From Phlyctochytrium arcticum (taxonomy: Eukaryota > Chytridiomycota > Chytridiomycetes > Chytridiales > Chytridiaceae): DNA of 64,000 nucleotides. The stretch lies in assembly GCA_025602905.1 (NCBI GenBank), contig JAHLKI010000014.1:558001-622000 (forward strand). Reading direction: 5' to 3'. Position numbers and translations under genes: made by a program. The notes beneath the pieces were generated by a model. It ran no database searches. It was not told the DNA's origin and saw nothing but the letters and a program-made list of their open reading frames with translations. Shown here in pieces: positions 52,461 to 64,000 of the stretch (position 1 is its first letter; each line of letters opens with the position of its first letter).

Positions 52461-55346
52461 TTACTTTTTGCTCTGCCTGTCTTTATCTACAAACTTGGCC
52501 CAATCACTAGAGGTGGTTGCCGCAATGCCTAGTTCGCTACACGCGCTGAGTAATTCTTCGCTATCTGAAAGGACTGAAAAGGGGCGATGTCGCCCGTCCA
52601 ACGGTTGTGGTGCTACATTACTCTGGTAGTATAGAGCACACGCTAAGAACTCCCGATGATTACGGTTGACAACTGTACTCCGGTTTTCAATCTGCCCGTG
52701 ACGGTCCCAGGCAATCGTCCGCTCCTCTGTTTGCTGCGCCTTTAAATATTCGGACCGGTACCGGAATCGCTGCTCAAGATATCGAATTGTCTCGCGCGCC
52801 CGGGCATTTTGCTTTTCTGTCCCTTTCTTCAACCTGTCCAAATCATCGATCACTATAAAAAAACAGTTTCAATACTCCAAACCCTTTCGGAAGATAGATA
52901 TCAAAGCAATGTACCGTCAAGCGAGACAATGATGATGCAAGCACGTGTGACGAGCCATTTCTTGATGAGCCCCAAATTATTGACAAAACAATCGGCGTCG
53001 GGTAGAATCATGGGCCGGGAAATCTCCTTCATTTGAATGATGCGCTTCTCCAATGTGCTGACTTGATCTTTCAATCGTTCTGTGGCTAAAGCCTTCATGA
53101 ATTTTTGCTTGCCGCGATTCTATGGGATTTATTTAGCCGGCGCGGGTGGTAACGCATATTGTTTGCATTTACTTTGCTTTTCTCGTCGAGAACGACAAAG
53201 ACGCCTTCTGTCTCATCAAATTTGATAATGTCAGTGCTCTAAAAGCGCACTCAGTATTTGGCGTGATGTGTAAAGTAAACACTAAGAACTTACCTGGCTC
53301 TCCGAGAGCTGTTTAATCAACAAGGCAATGCGAGACAGTTGCACCGCAATTTGATTATTTTGAGATTCGATCGAAGGGTCTTCCTGCAACGCATCAAGTA
53401 CGGAGCGCTTGTCCAATAATTGGTAGTACGAGCGCAGAGGGCTGAATCCCAGGAGTAAGACATCTTCCCGTAGGCACTCGGTGCTTCCATCCATTTCCGT
53501 AAACGCAGAAATAACGTTGGTAAATTTACACAACGACCTAAAGAAGCGCAAGCTGGTCTGGACGGAGAACGAGGTCATCTTCGGTATTGATTGCGGAATA
53601 TTGATCATTATCACGAACCTGGGCAAGTTCTGGCGCTTCCGACATTGTCTTAGTATACTTGTCGACTAGGGCAAACACCTCCAGGTTGCCCCCCAACCAA
53701 ATACAAATCAGATTCACTGGGACGAGGTACTGGAATAATGGATTAAGACCCCCTTCGTCCGCCACACTTTCCACGGCCAAATCCGTTTCCGAAATGCCTT
53801 CGAGAATAATGTCGATAGCTTGCACAACAGTATCAAGGAGCAGTGATGCATAAAGTACTTGCGACACTCGTATATATTGTCGATGAGACGCGTCCTCTAC
53901 GTGCCACTGTCAGCATGGAGATAGGACTACCGGATGATGAGGGACATACCGGCATGGGTGAACTGTTCATCCAAGTAGTGGTAAGCGGCGATCAGAACGG
54001 GTACTGCCAACTTGAGCCAATCTGGTAAAGGGGTATTTTGCGAAAAACTGGCGGAAATCTGGACCATCATTCTCTTGATGGCAGAGAAGCTGCCCAACAA
54101 GTCTGCAGTGCTGCCAATGATACGTTATTTGGCGGGATTTCATCGTAAGCCTTACTAAAGCATACCCTGTCTCTTGATCAGCCGTCAGAAAGACCTTTTG
54201 ATGGAAATCCAAGAATTGCGTTGTAAGTTGCTCCATGAGCGATCTGCGACGACCTCTGTAAAACAATGTAACGAGATGCAGGATGTGAAACCTTACTGTG
54301 GCGAGTTCGATGGAGACATTGGTTTCTTTGAATTCTTTCCTCGGGCTCTGTGAAAAGTCGCGATATTGTCCTTTGTCACCCCGTAAGGTCTCGAGTTGAG
54401 CAGGCTGTGTACAACGGTAAGCAGTTTGATTCGTGCAGGAAAGTGCTGGTAAGCGAACCTTAATGAATGCCAAAATATAACGTCAATGTCGGAGCGACCA
54501 TAGCTGGCTAAAATTGCCAATTGGGAGTATGATTTCCCTATTGAGACTTTGATGAGAAGATGGCACAAATGGCCTAGCGGTGTGATATATACCATGATGG
54601 GGGTTGCATTTAATAGCCTTGAGATACATCATCTGGGGTAAACTCCAACTTTTGACTTCCTGGACCGAATGTGCTTCCCTGTAACGATCTGAAAAACGTC
54701 ATATCAGCACCTTGATACCGTTAATCTGTCAAGTAAACATACAGAGGTCACCAAGAGACACTAGACTTTTGTAGATTAAGATTCGGGTGGCTACGAGGTC
54801 TTTTTCTTCAGGACTGCTGACATCCTCTTCCGAGGGACACGCAAGATATTCTGATTATTCAATAAGAAGGGACAATCAAAATGAGTGTTTGGGGGACCGG
54901 CACCCACCGACGCATTGAGAAACCAAGGAGGTTCCGGTTGATCCTCGGAGTGAAAGGAGTAGGCCTTGATAGAAACTTATGGCAGTATCGAGGTTGTTTT
55001 GAAGGGTTTCGAGAGCGGATGTAAGTGTGACATTGGCATCCCCTTGATTCTGAAGGTTGATGTTTAAATTCACACCGATGATGAAGGCAGTCGGGAATGG
55101 CTAAAACGCACTGTTCTAATGAGGCTTCTCGAGGCCTCAATTCTTGCGTAAAAGACTGATGTCCATAACTTCTCATCCACGTTTTTTTGGACGGAAAATG
55201 CAGGGTGGGTCAACAGCAAGTCCTCGTAAATCCCCAAAACGGATAATCGCAGATTTTCGGCGTTTGACACATTCAGATCAGTGGTTCTCTTTTGCCGCTT
55301 GCGTACTTTGTACTCATAAAGCTCTCGTTCGAAAACTTGAGCTTCA
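52461..55346 (-). CDS. EST1/SMG6-like protein with C-terminal PIN nuclease domain (5' end incomplete)
   Basis: SMG6/EST1A-type proteins act in nonsense-mediated decay and telomerase regulation. Exons in transcript order are 55346-55112, 55049-54908, 54850-54743, 54688-54593, 54537-54459, 54404-54297, 54255-54166, 54110-53950, 53896-53619, 53557-53294, 53238-53173, 53119-52915 and 52852-52461. The N-terminal TPR/14-3-3-like region has KSLVSLGDLYRYREAH and NPHHGKSYSQLAILASYGRS. The PIN domain has PDADCF (first Asp), SLDVIDDLDRLKKG and ARARETIRYLEQRFRYRSEY. Later acidic positions are SDSEELLSACSELGI. One intron (54256-54296) is only 41 nt but keeps the frame. The start-codon exon lies upstream of 55346, probably around 55420, and was not resolved. 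Confidence 0.82.
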
Positions 55347-56412
55347 CTGGAAGGTAAAATGTTTGTTTATTCCATCACAAAAGTCATGACTGTCAAGTTT
55401 GCCAACCTCCATAGTGCGAGGGCTTCTGGTGATTCTCTTTCTGACGGGAAAGTCATGATGGACGATATGGCTCTCTAGGTAAGGGGGTATCTCTTGAAGA
55501 CTGGAAAAGGTACATTCCCAACCGATGTCAATCTGTTTGCGAGAGGTAAATCTTTGGACAGAGATCCGGGATAGCTCGATCTACGCGCTGGTGATGCTCA
55601 TGGATGTTGGTGATCTACCTATGAGCACCGGAACACCTCGGGGAAGTCAAGCAGACTGAAGCAGTGCCATTTAGGTTTCAGCCTTTATAATTCGAGAAAA
55701 CCGAGAAGGAAAGGATCTTTTACATTTTGTCACTTTTATCGCGAACCTCACATGGGTGATGTGGTGCTTCTTTGCATGATATACACCACAACGGCGGCAA
55801 ATAGTGATGGACATGCAAAACCACTCGCACACAAGTTTCCTCCAAGCAAGTAGCGGACCATTTCCAAAGGACAAAAGTTTGACAATTATGTTGAGGCAAA
55901 ATGGTATATCCAAATACCGGCGTGGGATGTAGAGGGTCTGCTTAAGACTGTTGGCTTCCAGGAGATGCATCTAGTGTCCGTTAAAGCCTCTTGGTTTACG
56001 GGGAGAGAGGTATCACTGTCCTAGGACACTTTTGTTTGAATGGTTCTTGTTACGCTAAAACCAAGCAGAAAGGTCGCTCCACTTCCTCTTTTCGCAGTGA
56101 CAGCGGCCCGATGTCGACACTTTTCAGATTAGACTATCGCAACCATACGTACCTACTCCACTCGGGACTCCTTCGGGACTCTTTCTCTTGAAGGCGAGTA
56201 TCGCTCCTGACCTTTGGTGGCGGGTACTCGCTTCAACCCGGTCCTGGCCGTCATGTCAATGCAATTTGATATGCCAAAGCATCCCAACTCTTCTCCAGCG
56301 CGTTCCTTGAAGCGTCCTCCGGGACCTGTCCTCAGAATCAACCACAGATCTCACAGATCTACCGTAATTCCAGGTTGGTTTGGCGAATCGGGGGAGCAGA
56401 TTGCACCCAGCT
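55347..56412. other. Gene-poor stretch upstream of the EST1/SMG6-like gene
   Basis: Should contain the start exon of the EST1/SMG6-like gene (an ATG near 55421 on the minus strand, ATGGAGGTTGGC, is a candidate). Otherwise no gene is supported. Confidence 0.35.
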
Positions 56413-56595
56413 ATGGGGCGCGGCACAGTCATAGTACTGGTTGTCATGGCAGGTCTCCTTGCGCTGCCAACATTGGCTGGCCAATGTCGTTTCAGCGTCA
56501 ACCAGGACACATTATCGACCAAGAAACAAGGCATTCCACCACTTTTTGGAGGCGGCACACACTGGACTACTTGGGCTAGCCGCCCATGTATTTGA
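56413..56595 (+). CDS. Possible small secreted peptide
   Basis: A 60-codon ORF whose first ~23 residues (MGRGTVIVLVVMAGLLALPT) form a plausible signal peptide ending ALPTLAG-Q. A short hydrophilic remainder has two Cys. There is no homology recognised and no promoter evidence. Short OR-by-chance frames of this size are common. Confidence 0.25.
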   Translation: MGRGTVIVLVVMAGLLALPTLAGQCRFSVNQDTLSTKKQGIPPLFGGGTHWTTWASRPCI

Positions 56596-56812
56596 CGGCC
56601 TGTTGGATATTTATTTTTGTCGGGGGAATCCTCGTTGGAACGCCTTCAAGTTGGACCGAAAAACTTGCAATTTGACAATTGTGAAACAAGTCCGGCTCTG
56701 TCTTTGGAACCTCCGTCTGGAACCTCCGTTTTAAATAGCGACTGTCTCCAAAGTTTGGGAGGGTCTTGAAGGCTAGGATCAGTGCATTCCCGCTTTACGG
56801 CATCCGGGTGTT

Positions 56813-59215
56813 ATGTCTGGACAAGGAGAACACGAAAGCCCGTCACCTATCTCAGTTCCGCTTCCTGCGGGCCATAACGGCGCTCCGTTGCCAATATCAA
56901 AACCAGTTCCAATTCATTCTTCCATGGCAGTACACTCCCACCCAATGCCACCGCCCATTCATCGTGATATGTACGGCAAACCTACCGGGTTGGAAGCTTT
57001 CGACTTTCCAATGCCAAATGATTTCGCAACTCCAGCTCCTGCCCAACCCAGCCCTGCTCGATGGTACCCAAACAACAATGGTTTGGATCATACCGCTGTT
57101 TTAGGAACCTCTCCATTGTATTCATCTGCCGGACGATTCCCGCTTTCTGCTTCACCCATGTCTACGCCCATGTCACCGCGTCGGGCAAGTTTTATGTTCA
57201 AAAAGGCATCACAGTCGTTGCTGTCAATTCCAGCCGATCAGCAACGGTTGGAACGTAATATCTCTTGCTGTGGAGACACGCATCCCACATATGACGACCT
57301 ACTGCGGCATTATGAGTTAGTACATGCAGTTGATGACCGACCATTCGAAGAAGATCGCGAGCAGCAATCACGGGGTATTCCGCTTTACATGCCTTCAGAG
57401 CCACAGGACGATTTGTGGGCCCAAGGACTGGCTCAAACAAATCACTCTGGGGCCTTGGATCAGATTCCGACCACTCAACCCATAGATATTAAAGGCAATC
57501 ACTCATCAGCTGCAGGGGGTGGTCTGTTTCCTGCTGGAACAGGAAATGTAGATGCGGATCTGAGTGCGTTGCTTGCTGCTCAGCCCGCGGGGAATGACAT
57601 GGGATCGCAAATACTGGCAAAGCGGAATCTGTCGGCAGCCGCTTTCTCAATGGGATCATATGCTGCTGTCGAACTGAAACGTTTCAGGGAGGGGTTTCGG
57701 CTGAGTGGTGTAGATTTCTCAGACATCTTGGAGCACCCCTCCACCTCTATGGCAGATGAATACTTGAATAGTTTATTACCACTGGACCTCGACTCGCAAC
57801 TTCAAGATCAACCACTACCGCAGCCAGCACAAGGTCCGCCACCGCCTAATCAACAAATATCCCGTCCGATTGCTGAACCTGCACCTACCCAACTTTCCAA
57901 TATTCCGCAGCAGCATAATAATACACATCATTCAAATCACAACCGCATCCCAATAAACAACAACATGAATAATTCCCTCGGACCAAACCAAATCCGAACT
58001 TCCGCTTTGTCCCAGCAATTGGCGCCTTCATCGCAGCATGCGCGCGTACCAGGTGCTATTTCTCCGAATCAAGTTCAGCAACCAATACCGCAAACAGTGT
58101 CACAATCCAATGCACAGCCAAACGGGCGGCAAAATGGGCAACCAGTGTCAACACCACAGATTGATTCGCAGCAATTCCTGGCTCAACATCAAGCATTGAT
58201 TAAGCAGCTTCAGTTACAGGGACTATTCGATGCTACTTTGAATTTTCAATCTACCCCCATGAATCAAATGAACACTTCCAATTGCTCAACACCATCGTAC
58301 CTCCCACCGCCACAAACGGATCCCGTCCCAATCCCTCCCAACAGATCTGTATCTAATTCAGCCGCACATCCACAACCGCCGCCACCTTTGAACACTTCCA
58401 ATGACATGATTGATTTCTTGGTTTCAAATTTTGAAGCCTCGTCGCTTGCCACTCCACCCATACGTCCAATCAATGGCATACTTCCTGCTCCTTTGCACCT
58501 TGATATTGATGGGCAGCAAACATCTGTCCTCCCACCTACCTACCATCCCGTCAAACATCATCATCTCGGCGCTCCAGTTGTATATAATAATCACCAAAAC
58601 CACGCCTCCTCCCATCAAGCGAACCGCGCACGACCACAGAAAAAGAAGGAGAAAAAGGATCAAATGCCGGACCCAAATGCCACACCTAAACCTTTCAGAT
58701 GTCCCCATGAGGGTTGCTACAAGTCCTACAAGAACCCCAATGGGCTCAAGTATCATTTGGAGCACGGTCATCCCGAAATTCAGCCTGCGCCATCAGAAAG
58801 TAGTCAAATCAAGGCTGCAGGCCCGAAGCGCTTTCGCTGCTCTTTCTGTGATCGGCGGTACAAGAATCTGAATGGTCTAAAGTATCATCTGGTTCATTTT
58901 CATTCATGTCAGGAGAGCGAAGCAAAGGTCATTCTTGGAAGAGCCAAAAGCGAGGCTGTGCTGCTCGACGCTTGTTTTGTCGACGATTCAGTAGATGGCA
59001 ACTCTGGTGGTAGCAGTGGCAACAGTCCTCACCCCGACCAGTCAAGTAGTAACAACCATATCGCCGGACTGGGCAGCGACCTTGACCCGCTCAGTGCCGC
59101 TGGTAATGACGTGGATGTCAATGGCATGCTGGCACAGCTATTAGCTGTGACAACAGATGAGAATCAAGATACCCTATCCAATGAAGATCAAGGCTTCCCC
59201 CACCCTTTTCAATAG
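56813..59215 (+). CDS. SFP1: Sfp1-like C2H2 zinc-finger transcription factor
   Basis: This single-exon protein of 800 residues has a Pro/Ser-rich N-terminus and, near residues 145-170, a degenerate finger (ISCCGDTHPTYDDLLRHYELVH). A long Gln/Asn/Pro-rich low-complexity region follows, and then two adjacent C2H2 fingers: FRCPHEGCYKSYKNPNGLKY...HGH and FRCSFCDRRYKNLNGLKYHL...H. The YKN(P/L)NGLKYH signature in both fingers is that of Sfp1, the nutrient-responsive activator of ribosomal protein and ribosome biogenesis genes. The tail is acidic and Ser-rich. Only the finger pair supports orthology. The protein is probably nuclear, with a basic patch (RPQKKKEKKD) before the fingers. Confidence 0.85.
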   Translation: MSGQGEHESPSPISVPLPAGHNGAPLPISKPVPIHSSMAVHSHPMPPPIHRDMYGKPTGLEAFDFPMPNDFATPAPAQPSPARWYPNNNGLDHTAVLGTSPLYSSAGRFPLSASPMSTPMSPRRASFMFKKASQSLLSIPADQQRLERNISCCGDTHPTYDDLLRHYELVHAVDDRPFEEDREQQSRGIPLYMPSEPQDDLWAQGLAQTNHSGALDQIPTTQPIDIKGNHSSAAGGGLFPAGTGNVDADLSALLAAQPAGNDMGSQILAKRNLSAAAFSMGSYAAVELKRFREGFRLSGVDFSDILEHPSTSMADEYLNSLLPLDLDSQLQDQPLPQPAQGPPPPNQQISRPIAEPAPTQLSNIPQQHNNTHHSNHNRIPINNNMNNSLGPNQIRTSALSQQLAPSSQHARVPGAISPNQVQQPIPQTVSQSNAQPNGRQNGQPVSTPQIDSQQFLAQHQALIKQLQLQGLFDATLNFQSTPMNQMNTSNCSTPSYLPPPQTDPVPIPPNRSVSNSAAHPQPPPPLNTSNDMIDFLVSNFEASSLATPPIRPINGILPAPLHLDIDGQQTSVLPPTYHPVKHHHLGAPVVYNNHQNHASSHQANRARPQKKKEKKDQMPDPNATPKPFRCPHEGCYKSYKNPNGLKYHLEHGHPEIQPAPSESSQIKAAGPKRFRCSFCDRRYKNLNGLKYHLVHFHSCQESEAKVILGRAKSEAVLLDACFVDDSVDGNSGGSSGNSPHPDQSSSNNHIAGLGSDLDPLSAAGNDVDVNGMLAQLLAVTTDENQDTLSNEDQGFPHPFQ

Positions 59216-59601
59216 TCGCGTCCTTCCCCACCCATTAGCTACATAACCCCTCTCATCCATTTTGTTTTATATGTCATTCTATCCTTGATTATTTAGTTTC
59301 TGCCTTTGCAAAAAGGGAGAGTTTTTTTTGCGCGCGATTGGCGTGCATTATACTGTAGCCAGCTTGGCCAAGTTACAGCATTGATTATCGCACCTAACGT
59401 AGAGGATTGACTCTGCGTTGTCTTTGCCACATATTCCCGTTCCAAGATCATCTAATCTCATTTCTACGCAAGGGCTGCAACCCGGTATGTTTGTTTGAGT
59501 GAATGAATACATTGAGTGAATGAAGCGGAATGCGAATTATACAAAAATAAGAGGACAACAAGTCGGGTATGTATGCTGTACGTGGAATGCAAAGGATATG
59601 G
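59216..59601. other. Convergent intergenic region
   Basis: 3' flanks of the zinc-finger and Munc13-like genes. T-rich tracts only. Confidence 0.5.
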
Positions 59602-62600
59602 TCATTTCTCTTCTTTTTCTCGTCGTTTGACCTCTTCTAAAAGGGCATCTGAGAGTTTACACAACGCATCATATCTGGCATCTTCGAGCTCTGCCAAGGC
59701 ATACCCGCACTCCACGCCATCAATTTGGCAGACAAAAACGCTCTTCAATACTTCGATAATAACAGTAAAGCAATTAATGGCCCGTCGCTCGGTCGCCGAT
59801 AATTTGATCGTCGTGAGGTTGACATTGATGCCGTTCATGGACAAGGTTTGTACAGGTTTGTTGGCGTTCATCAATACACCGGGAGCCACAACCACGGGCG
59901 CAGCACCCTCCAAGTTTTGTGGTAAGGAACTTGATCTGGTGCGTAACGCGCTGGCTGCAATCTTTCGCTCGGCCTTGTTCTTATCATCAGCACCAAAGGT
60001 CGATAATGTACTCTCTACCAAAGAAAGGAGATCTTGCCAGATCAATTTGATGACGGAGCTCGGGCGAGACAACTCTTCTTCAGCAATTTCGTTGTGTAGG
60101 CAATTTGCTGCAGTCACCTCACTATCAGGAGATGTAGGTGTGTTACCCGCACTACCGGTTCCCTTTCCTCCCCTCTTCATGGTCTTCACTTCCTCACCGC
60201 GCTTGCCAGCCCTCGTTTTGGAGCGCTTCATCTGTTGTGCAGAGACAACTTTTTTGGGAGGAGCTAGCGAAGGCCACAAGTCAACCAAGTACTCGTTCAA
60301 ATGTCTATCAATGTTCCCATTAAAGATACTGAGGGTCTTGTCCAAATATTCCAAGAAAGGTAGAAGGGCTTTTTGAATGTCCTCCACGCTAGGTGACGAT
60401 GTTGCGGTTGATCCCAAGGAGAATGGCAAGCTCCAAGACGATTTCGTACCAGATGAGGAAGCAACCGAGCTGAATGTAGACCGTGCAACACGAATGAGTT
60501 GCTCAACATACACCCTAATCATGTCTTCCAAGCAGAATCGGACTGTTTCCTCTGCTTTACTAACCCAAAACGCGATATCATCGATCTCCCCTTTCCTGGT
60601 TATACGAATCAAAAGCTTGCCCTGTGGTTTCAAAGAAACTTCGACGTCATGACTCAGAAAGTCGTCAAACTTGCTGTCTCGCAAAAACACGCTAGCTTCT
60701 CCACACAAATCATCCTTCCCAATCAAATCCTTGTCGTAAACAAACAAGTCCAAAAAGCTTTCGTTGTCTCGTAGAGAATGCGGGACAACGATTTCAAATG
60801 ATTGGTTCCAGGCGGGGTTCAAGTTTTTGTCAATCACACGAGTGCGATGTATTTCTGTTCCCCCGTGCGACAGAATCACATACGGATCAGAAGTTGTCCA
60901 ATCACACGCCTGGAGATTTGCTGCCCGAATAACTTTGACGGATATGGTGGCCTTATCCTGCTGCGCTTCTGTTCGACTCGCAGCAAGGTCCACTTTCCGA
61001 TGCCCAGCGTTTGCCTTGACCAGCTTCTGGAGAATGTCTTTTAACTTTAAATGAGCTGCGACAACATTGTTGATCTTGATGCATGACTACGACTTTGTTT
61101 AGCTTACAGAAGCAACACTAGGCAATGTCCTGGGATACTCACTTGAAAGGAAAACTCGATTGGCTTGTCGGAGTTTTCATTATCAATCGCCTCAAACTCG
61201 TCCCACATCATTTGGGCGTATTCTTGCAACGCCTTTGACATCATCTAAAATGAGATATGGTGTGAATGAACCGATAAACCTTCCATCATCTGCAATTCTA
61301 CACACTTTGATGAAATCCTTCACAAGACGCTCTTTTTTGCCTGACTCGCGCCAGGCAAGCTTTTCGATAAATTCCAATCCCGCATGGAAACAACTATACA
61401 TATCCATCACGGAGGTGGAATGCATCGAGACTGGAGGCATGTAAGGAACGTACTAAAGATGTTACAAAGACGCTTAGGTCAATTCAGCAACTTTTAACAT
61501 CATCGCCACGTTCTTACCTTTTCAATATCCACAGCCGACTTTACCCATTCCACCCATCGTTGGTCCGTCAGTGCTAACCACTGACTGATGAATGGCGCAA
61601 ACCACGATTCGACATCAAAGTCTTTCACGATACTAAAAAGTTGCGTAATGAGATACAAATTCACAAAGGTGACAATGATCAAGAATACATACGAGAGTTC
61701 TGACTCTTCACACATGTCGCGAAGAAGTTTCACAACTTGATACAAGTCGAGCATTTCCGCGATTTGATAGTCGCCCTGTAATGAGAATCTCATGTTTTCC
61801 ATTTCCAGAATGAAATATTTGAGACATGTTTCCGCGGCAATCAGCATAATTGACATTCCAAATATGGGTTCCCGGAAATACAGGCGATAGTTGGTGATAT
61901 CGCTGTTGACAGCCTTCACAGATATTGTCAGTCGTATTATCTCACGAGGCAGGTCTGCCACCATTTGACTGCACGCTCGGTAACGCGTGTTAATGGCTTC
62001 CAATAGCTCCTCTCGGACTTGTTCCTCTAGTCGACCCGGAGACGCCCACTCTGGATGTGCATCCTGCCATATTCTGTCTTCTCGGATTGTCGTGAGGATC
62101 AGAGTAATCAACTGCATGGTACTGTTACAACCATCGGGGGTCTTCTCCTTCCAGCCCAACATATTCGCGAATTGCCGGAGTTTGTCGTGCAAAGCGCGGT
62201 TAAGCGTATCCAGAACACTGATGTAGTAGTCGCGGTCAGCCATCCGCCATTGGGTGAATGATCCGGTAATCTTGGTTAGTTGGTGCAGCTTTGGAAACAC
62301 ATCATCCTCGATCAGATGTCCTAATTGATAGTAGGTCACTAGCGCGTCGAGAAACGCAATTTCTTTGAATTCCTTGGACAAGCGCCATCGGAAAGAGCAT
62401 TCAGAAAGGATTGCTACGGAGAGTTTGGAAAGTGATATGACCGTGTCTTGGGCAGATGCATGTTGCATGTCATGTTTCAGACAGACATCCAATAGCATGC
62501 GGTAGTAGGCGTGAGGGTCTGAAGGGAGGAACGATGATGGGTCTGCTGACGATGAGGACTGAACATGTGGTGTTTAGATTTGCATTCAAGATGTCAAACA

Positions 62601-63701
62601 CTTCCATGCAACCTACTCTGGCGTTGATGGAGTTGGGGTATCGTTGGTGAAAGTTTTGTAGTAGCACTTGCAAAAGATGTATCTCGCGTTGTTTCCAAGA
62701 ATCATAAGCTTGGCGTTGACTGAAATCGGATGGCCGAGCGAATGGACAATCATCCTTCACCATCAGATCCAACAGAGTCTTCAGCTCCACAAATGTGGTT
62801 TTGTCAGTGCATGACTTTCGTGCATCTACAACGTGGGCTCTATGTTCATCCTTTTTCATCTCAAACACAACATTGAGCCAGTCTGCCAAACTGGAATCGA
62901 TACTGTCTCCAGAAATGGGAACGTATTTCATGAACGATCGTAGCACAACTTTGAGTTGATCCTGGTCTTTCAGGAGAGGCGCGTGAAGCACAGAATTGCG
63001 GACTTCGGCTTTCTGAATGGCTTCCCTGACAATCGCCAAGAACAGCTCGGCCGTCAGCAGCAAGAACTTGTCGTGTTCTTCAGGTGTCAATTCCTTGGGA
63101 AGCTCTTTATCGATGTAGGCTCCGATGCACAGAATGAGATCCCGCAAATCTGTTAACAGACCGAGATTTGAGCCTTCGCCCAATCTTTCCCGTAAGATCC
63201 TACATATTTCGTAAGTTTCCGAGAACATATGGTGGTCACACATCCACCAACTTACCGTCCACCAGCTCGAGCAAAGGTTCCGGTACGGGGATCCTTCATG
63301 GCGCCACTGAATATCTCGACCCGTGCATGGAGTAGCTTTATGAATGCTCTGAGAGTTCCGGATGCCAGCTTGACAGTGTCGCCCTTGTTGATGCTCTCTT
63401 CATACTCGTGAACGTGATAATGTATTCCAAATTTCTCAGCGGCTCGTCGTGCCTCTTCTGCTAGCGTCCGGTCTGAAGATCCCGTCGATGAGGGGGTAGG
63501 CCCCTTTTGAATGTCTATTGATGGTTTCGCTGCTTTATCTACTCCAGAATCGAGGGCTGGGTACAGGCAGCAGCGGAGTGCTGCCAGATAAACATCATGA
63601 GGGGTGAGGGGAGCGGCGGCAGGCGAGTTGTTTTGCTGTCGTGTAGATTGTCTCCGGCGGCGAGGCACTCTTCCTATCGTTCGGGTAGATACTATAGTCA
63701 T
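59602..63701 (-). CDS. Munc13-like protein with C2 and Munc13-homology domains
   Basis: Fungal Munc13 relatives act in vesicle priming or tethering at the plasma membrane. Exons in transcript order are 63701-63256, 63199-62617, 62558-61518, 61452-61306, 61244-61143 and 61086-59602, giving 1267 residues. After a basic disordered N-terminus comes a long helical MUN-like region (HDVYLAALRCCLYPALDSGV, LKVVLRSFMKYVP, SSLADWLNVVFEMKKDE, SAVDIEKYVPYMPPVSMHST). A C2 domain follows at about residues 795-890 (SVKVIRAANLQACDW, SDPYVILSHGG, NLNPAWNQSFEIVVP, DLFVYDKDLIGKDD). Its Asp residues fit calcium or phospholipid binding. The MHD2 region follows (EETVRFCLEDMIRVYVEQLI). Phases match at all five introns (56-65 nt). 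Confidence 0.9.
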
Positions 63702-64000
63702 GGCTTCTCAGATAGATCAAATTGGACTTAATGCATCGTTGACTTTTGGCGTTTTTGGTGCTGTCATCTCGGTGCTGAGTGTCATTCAGCTCAGCCCTCA
63801 GCATCAGCTACACAGCCACCCAATCGGTCTCTCCATTTGGCTCTGCGTTCACATTGGCCTGCTGTCTGCTATATAAAGCTGTGTACTATAAAAGGTCTGA
63901 TGAAGGACGAGGAAGCTGCGAGGCTCGATGGGAGTGGAAACGTGGAGATGAGTTTGTTCTTATACGACCAGTACCGACAATCTATTTGACCCCGGCAATC
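63702..64000. other. Upstream region of the Munc13-like gene, possible rightward promoter
   Basis: Two TATA-like sequences on the plus strand (TATATAAAG near 63871 and TATAAAAGG near 63887) could serve a gene beyond the window. A short plus-strand ORF with one hydrophobic segment (63700-63876) is not well supported. Confidence 0.3.

Noticed and set aside
1..64000. CRISPR array or bacterial operon
   Set aside because: No regularly spaced repeats with unique spacers. Genes are eukaryotic with spliceosomal introns.

Overview
This is a fungal nuclear segment. Protein-coding genes carry many short GT-AG introns (mostly 52-80 nt, often with a CTAAC/CTAAT-like branch site). The conserved genes are eukaryotic and typical of filamentous fungi: an RNAi-type RNA-dependent RNA polymerase, an HPC2/ubinuclein histone-chaperone subunit, Nse3/MAGE, an EST1/SMG6-like PIN protein, an Sfp1-like zinc-finger factor and a C2-MHD Munc13-like protein. 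The transposon-related genes (an agaric-style integrase-core protein, a Mutator-like element, a HECT-like ligase, a TIDDFH-family protein) fit a basidiomycete or an early-diverging fungus. I cannot place it further from sequence alone. Exon coordinates below were assembled by hand from frame continuity and splice sites; except where noted, every join keeps the reading frame.

Layout. 1-12.5 kb: the 3' part of an eIF4G gene with an in-frame TGA; an intronless chimera of the first ~37 codons of a short-chain dehydrogenase (SDR) fused to an eIF4G MIF4G domain; a 13-exon RNA-dependent RNA polymerase with an N-terminal RRM (minus strand); the intact parent-type SDR; and a second, decayed copy of the SDR-eIF4G chimera. 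13-21 kb: HPC2/ubinuclein, two small hypothetical genes that share a divergent promoter region, and an 831-residue disordered/coiled-coil protein. 21.4-24 kb: a broken partial copy of that protein, duplicated exon remnants and a 200-bp tandem repeat. 24-25.7 kb: a membrane-associated saccharopine-dehydrogenase-like oxidoreductase.

26-46 kb is an accessory island. It holds a complete Mutator-like element (68-bp identical core in both TIRs, 9-bp target duplication), the broken remains of a phage-tail-fibre or giant-virus-like structural gene, tandem repeats, an intact 564-residue integrase-core gene, a 46-bp satellite, a HECT-type ubiquitin-ligase-like gene, a 65-bp perfect palindrome near an LTR-like promoter, and a ~960-residue transposon-like protein whose probable intron holds a 21-bp-arm hairpin.

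47.9-64 kb returns to conserved housekeeping genes: ribosomal protein uL30 (RPL7) with a C/D-box snoRNA in its second intron; NSE3 divergent from mitochondrial ribosomal protein uL2m; an EST1/SMG6-like PIN protein; an Sfp1-like C2H2 factor; and a Munc13-like C2/MHD protein. These genes act in separate processes (translation, RNAi, chromatin, SMC5/6 repair, RNA decay or telomere biology, exocytosis). There is no operon-like organisation.
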